32,308 bases of DNA, taken from contig NZ_MRCD01000102.1 in NCBI RefSeq assembly GCF_001904745.1, forward strand, positions 1 to 32,308. The letters are read 5' to 3'. The translations under genes and the position numbers were made by a program. This DNA comes from Calothrix sp. HK-06. Lineage in GTDB: Bacteria; Cyanobacteriota; Cyanobacteriia; Cyanobacteriales; Nostocaceae. The notes beneath the pieces are model-generated. The model saw only the letters and a program-made list of their open reading frames with translations, searched no databases and was not told where the DNA came from. Of the stretch, positions 32,195-32,308 are shown in pieces (positions within the stretch are counted from its first letter, which is position 1; the number at the start of each line of letters is the position of its first letter).

Positions 32195-32306
32195 ATCTTG
32201 CACCATTGTCAACAAGCTCAAAGAAACCGGGCTTCTTTACGAAAAACTAGGGGTACGCGCGCAAAATATTTCTCAAGAAGCCCGGTTTCTCGGACTGGTG
32301 CAAGAT
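32195..32306. repeat. 112-bp nested inverted-repeat element
   Basis: Outer arms ATCTTGCACCA (32195-32205) and TGGTGCAAGAT (32296-32306) enclose inner arms AGAAACCGGGCTTCT (32223-32237) and AGAAGCCCGGTTTCT (32276-32290); both pairs are perfect reverse complements. The centre contains a CGCGCG. The inner arms match the family at 1044-1108 and 2362-2425. The layout resembles a small non-autonomous repeat. The window ends two bases after the outer arm, so any further arms are not visible. Confidence 0.75.
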
Positions 32307-32308
32307 GT

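Noticed and set aside
1-32308. CRISPR array, tRNA/rRNA genes, insertion sequences or prophage
   Set aside because: No regularly spaced direct repeats of CRISPR length, no cloverleaf or rRNA segments and no transposase, integrase or phage structural proteins were recognised in any frame. The tandem repeats seen are 7-8 bp units or protein-domain repeats.

Overview
The window looks like chromosomal DNA of a filamentous, probably heterocystous (Nostocales-type) cyanobacterium. Evidence: a ycf34 homologue, cyanobacterial-type YvcK with two N-terminal membrane spans, an AMIN domain fused to a penicillin-recognising domain, DUF4058 and DUF1822 proteins, a group-3-like sigma factor starting MQPRQSIIEIF, short tandem heptamers, AGAAACCGGGTTTCT-type repeats and low G+C (about 38% by eye). 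No rRNA, tRNA, CRISPR array, transposase or phage genes were seen.

Layout. 1-2.7 kb: 3' part of a family-61-type glycosyltransferase, the tRNA CCA-adding enzyme (minus) and ycf34. 2.7-4.7 kb: a restriction-modification pair (HNH endonuclease plus D12-class adenine methylase) and a 62-aa unknown. 4.8-8.0 kb (minus): DUF4058, a 48-aa small ORF, tsaE and yvcK. 8.1-10.1 kb (plus): ruvC, then a translationally coupled pair for allantoin/ureidoglycolate breakdown, closed by a bidirectional terminator shared with an L,D-transpeptidase. 10.9-16.6 kb (minus): one 1911-aa adhesin-like protein of five alternating A/B cadherin-like repeat pairs, two Calx-beta domains and six FG-GAP/VCBS repeats. 16.8-20.6 kb: an orphan OmpR-family regulator abutting a divergent membrane protein, an SDR, a lipase-like hydrolase and YgfZ. 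21.1-23.8 kb: a GT4 glycosyltransferase behind a structured leader, then the AMIN/penicillin-recognising protein. 23.9-31.5 kb: a 52-aa Cys-motif protein, a secreted TPR-CHAT protein, DUF1822, a sigma-70-like factor and a divergent calpain-like secreted cysteine protease. 31.5 kb-end: a small membrane-anchored unknown and palindromic repeats.

The most striking signals are compositional. The classic cyanobacterial palindrome HIP1 (GCGATCGC) was not found. GGCGCC instead occurs about 53 times by hand count where roughly 1.5 would be expected, CGCGCG occurs about 16 times, and GATC is almost absent (4 found, about 110 expected). The most system-like locus is the sigma factor/DUF1822/TPR-CHAT cluster next to a calpain-like protease: a transcription factor placed among two unrelated families of putative cysteine proteases. 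The R-M pair, the A/B super-repeat protein, an 8-bp tandem repeat inside the CHAT gene and the leader upstream of the GT4 gene are further points of interest.

Where the longest possible reading frame began with TTG or GTG ahead of a better-supported ATG, the ATG was chosen and this is noted in the entry.
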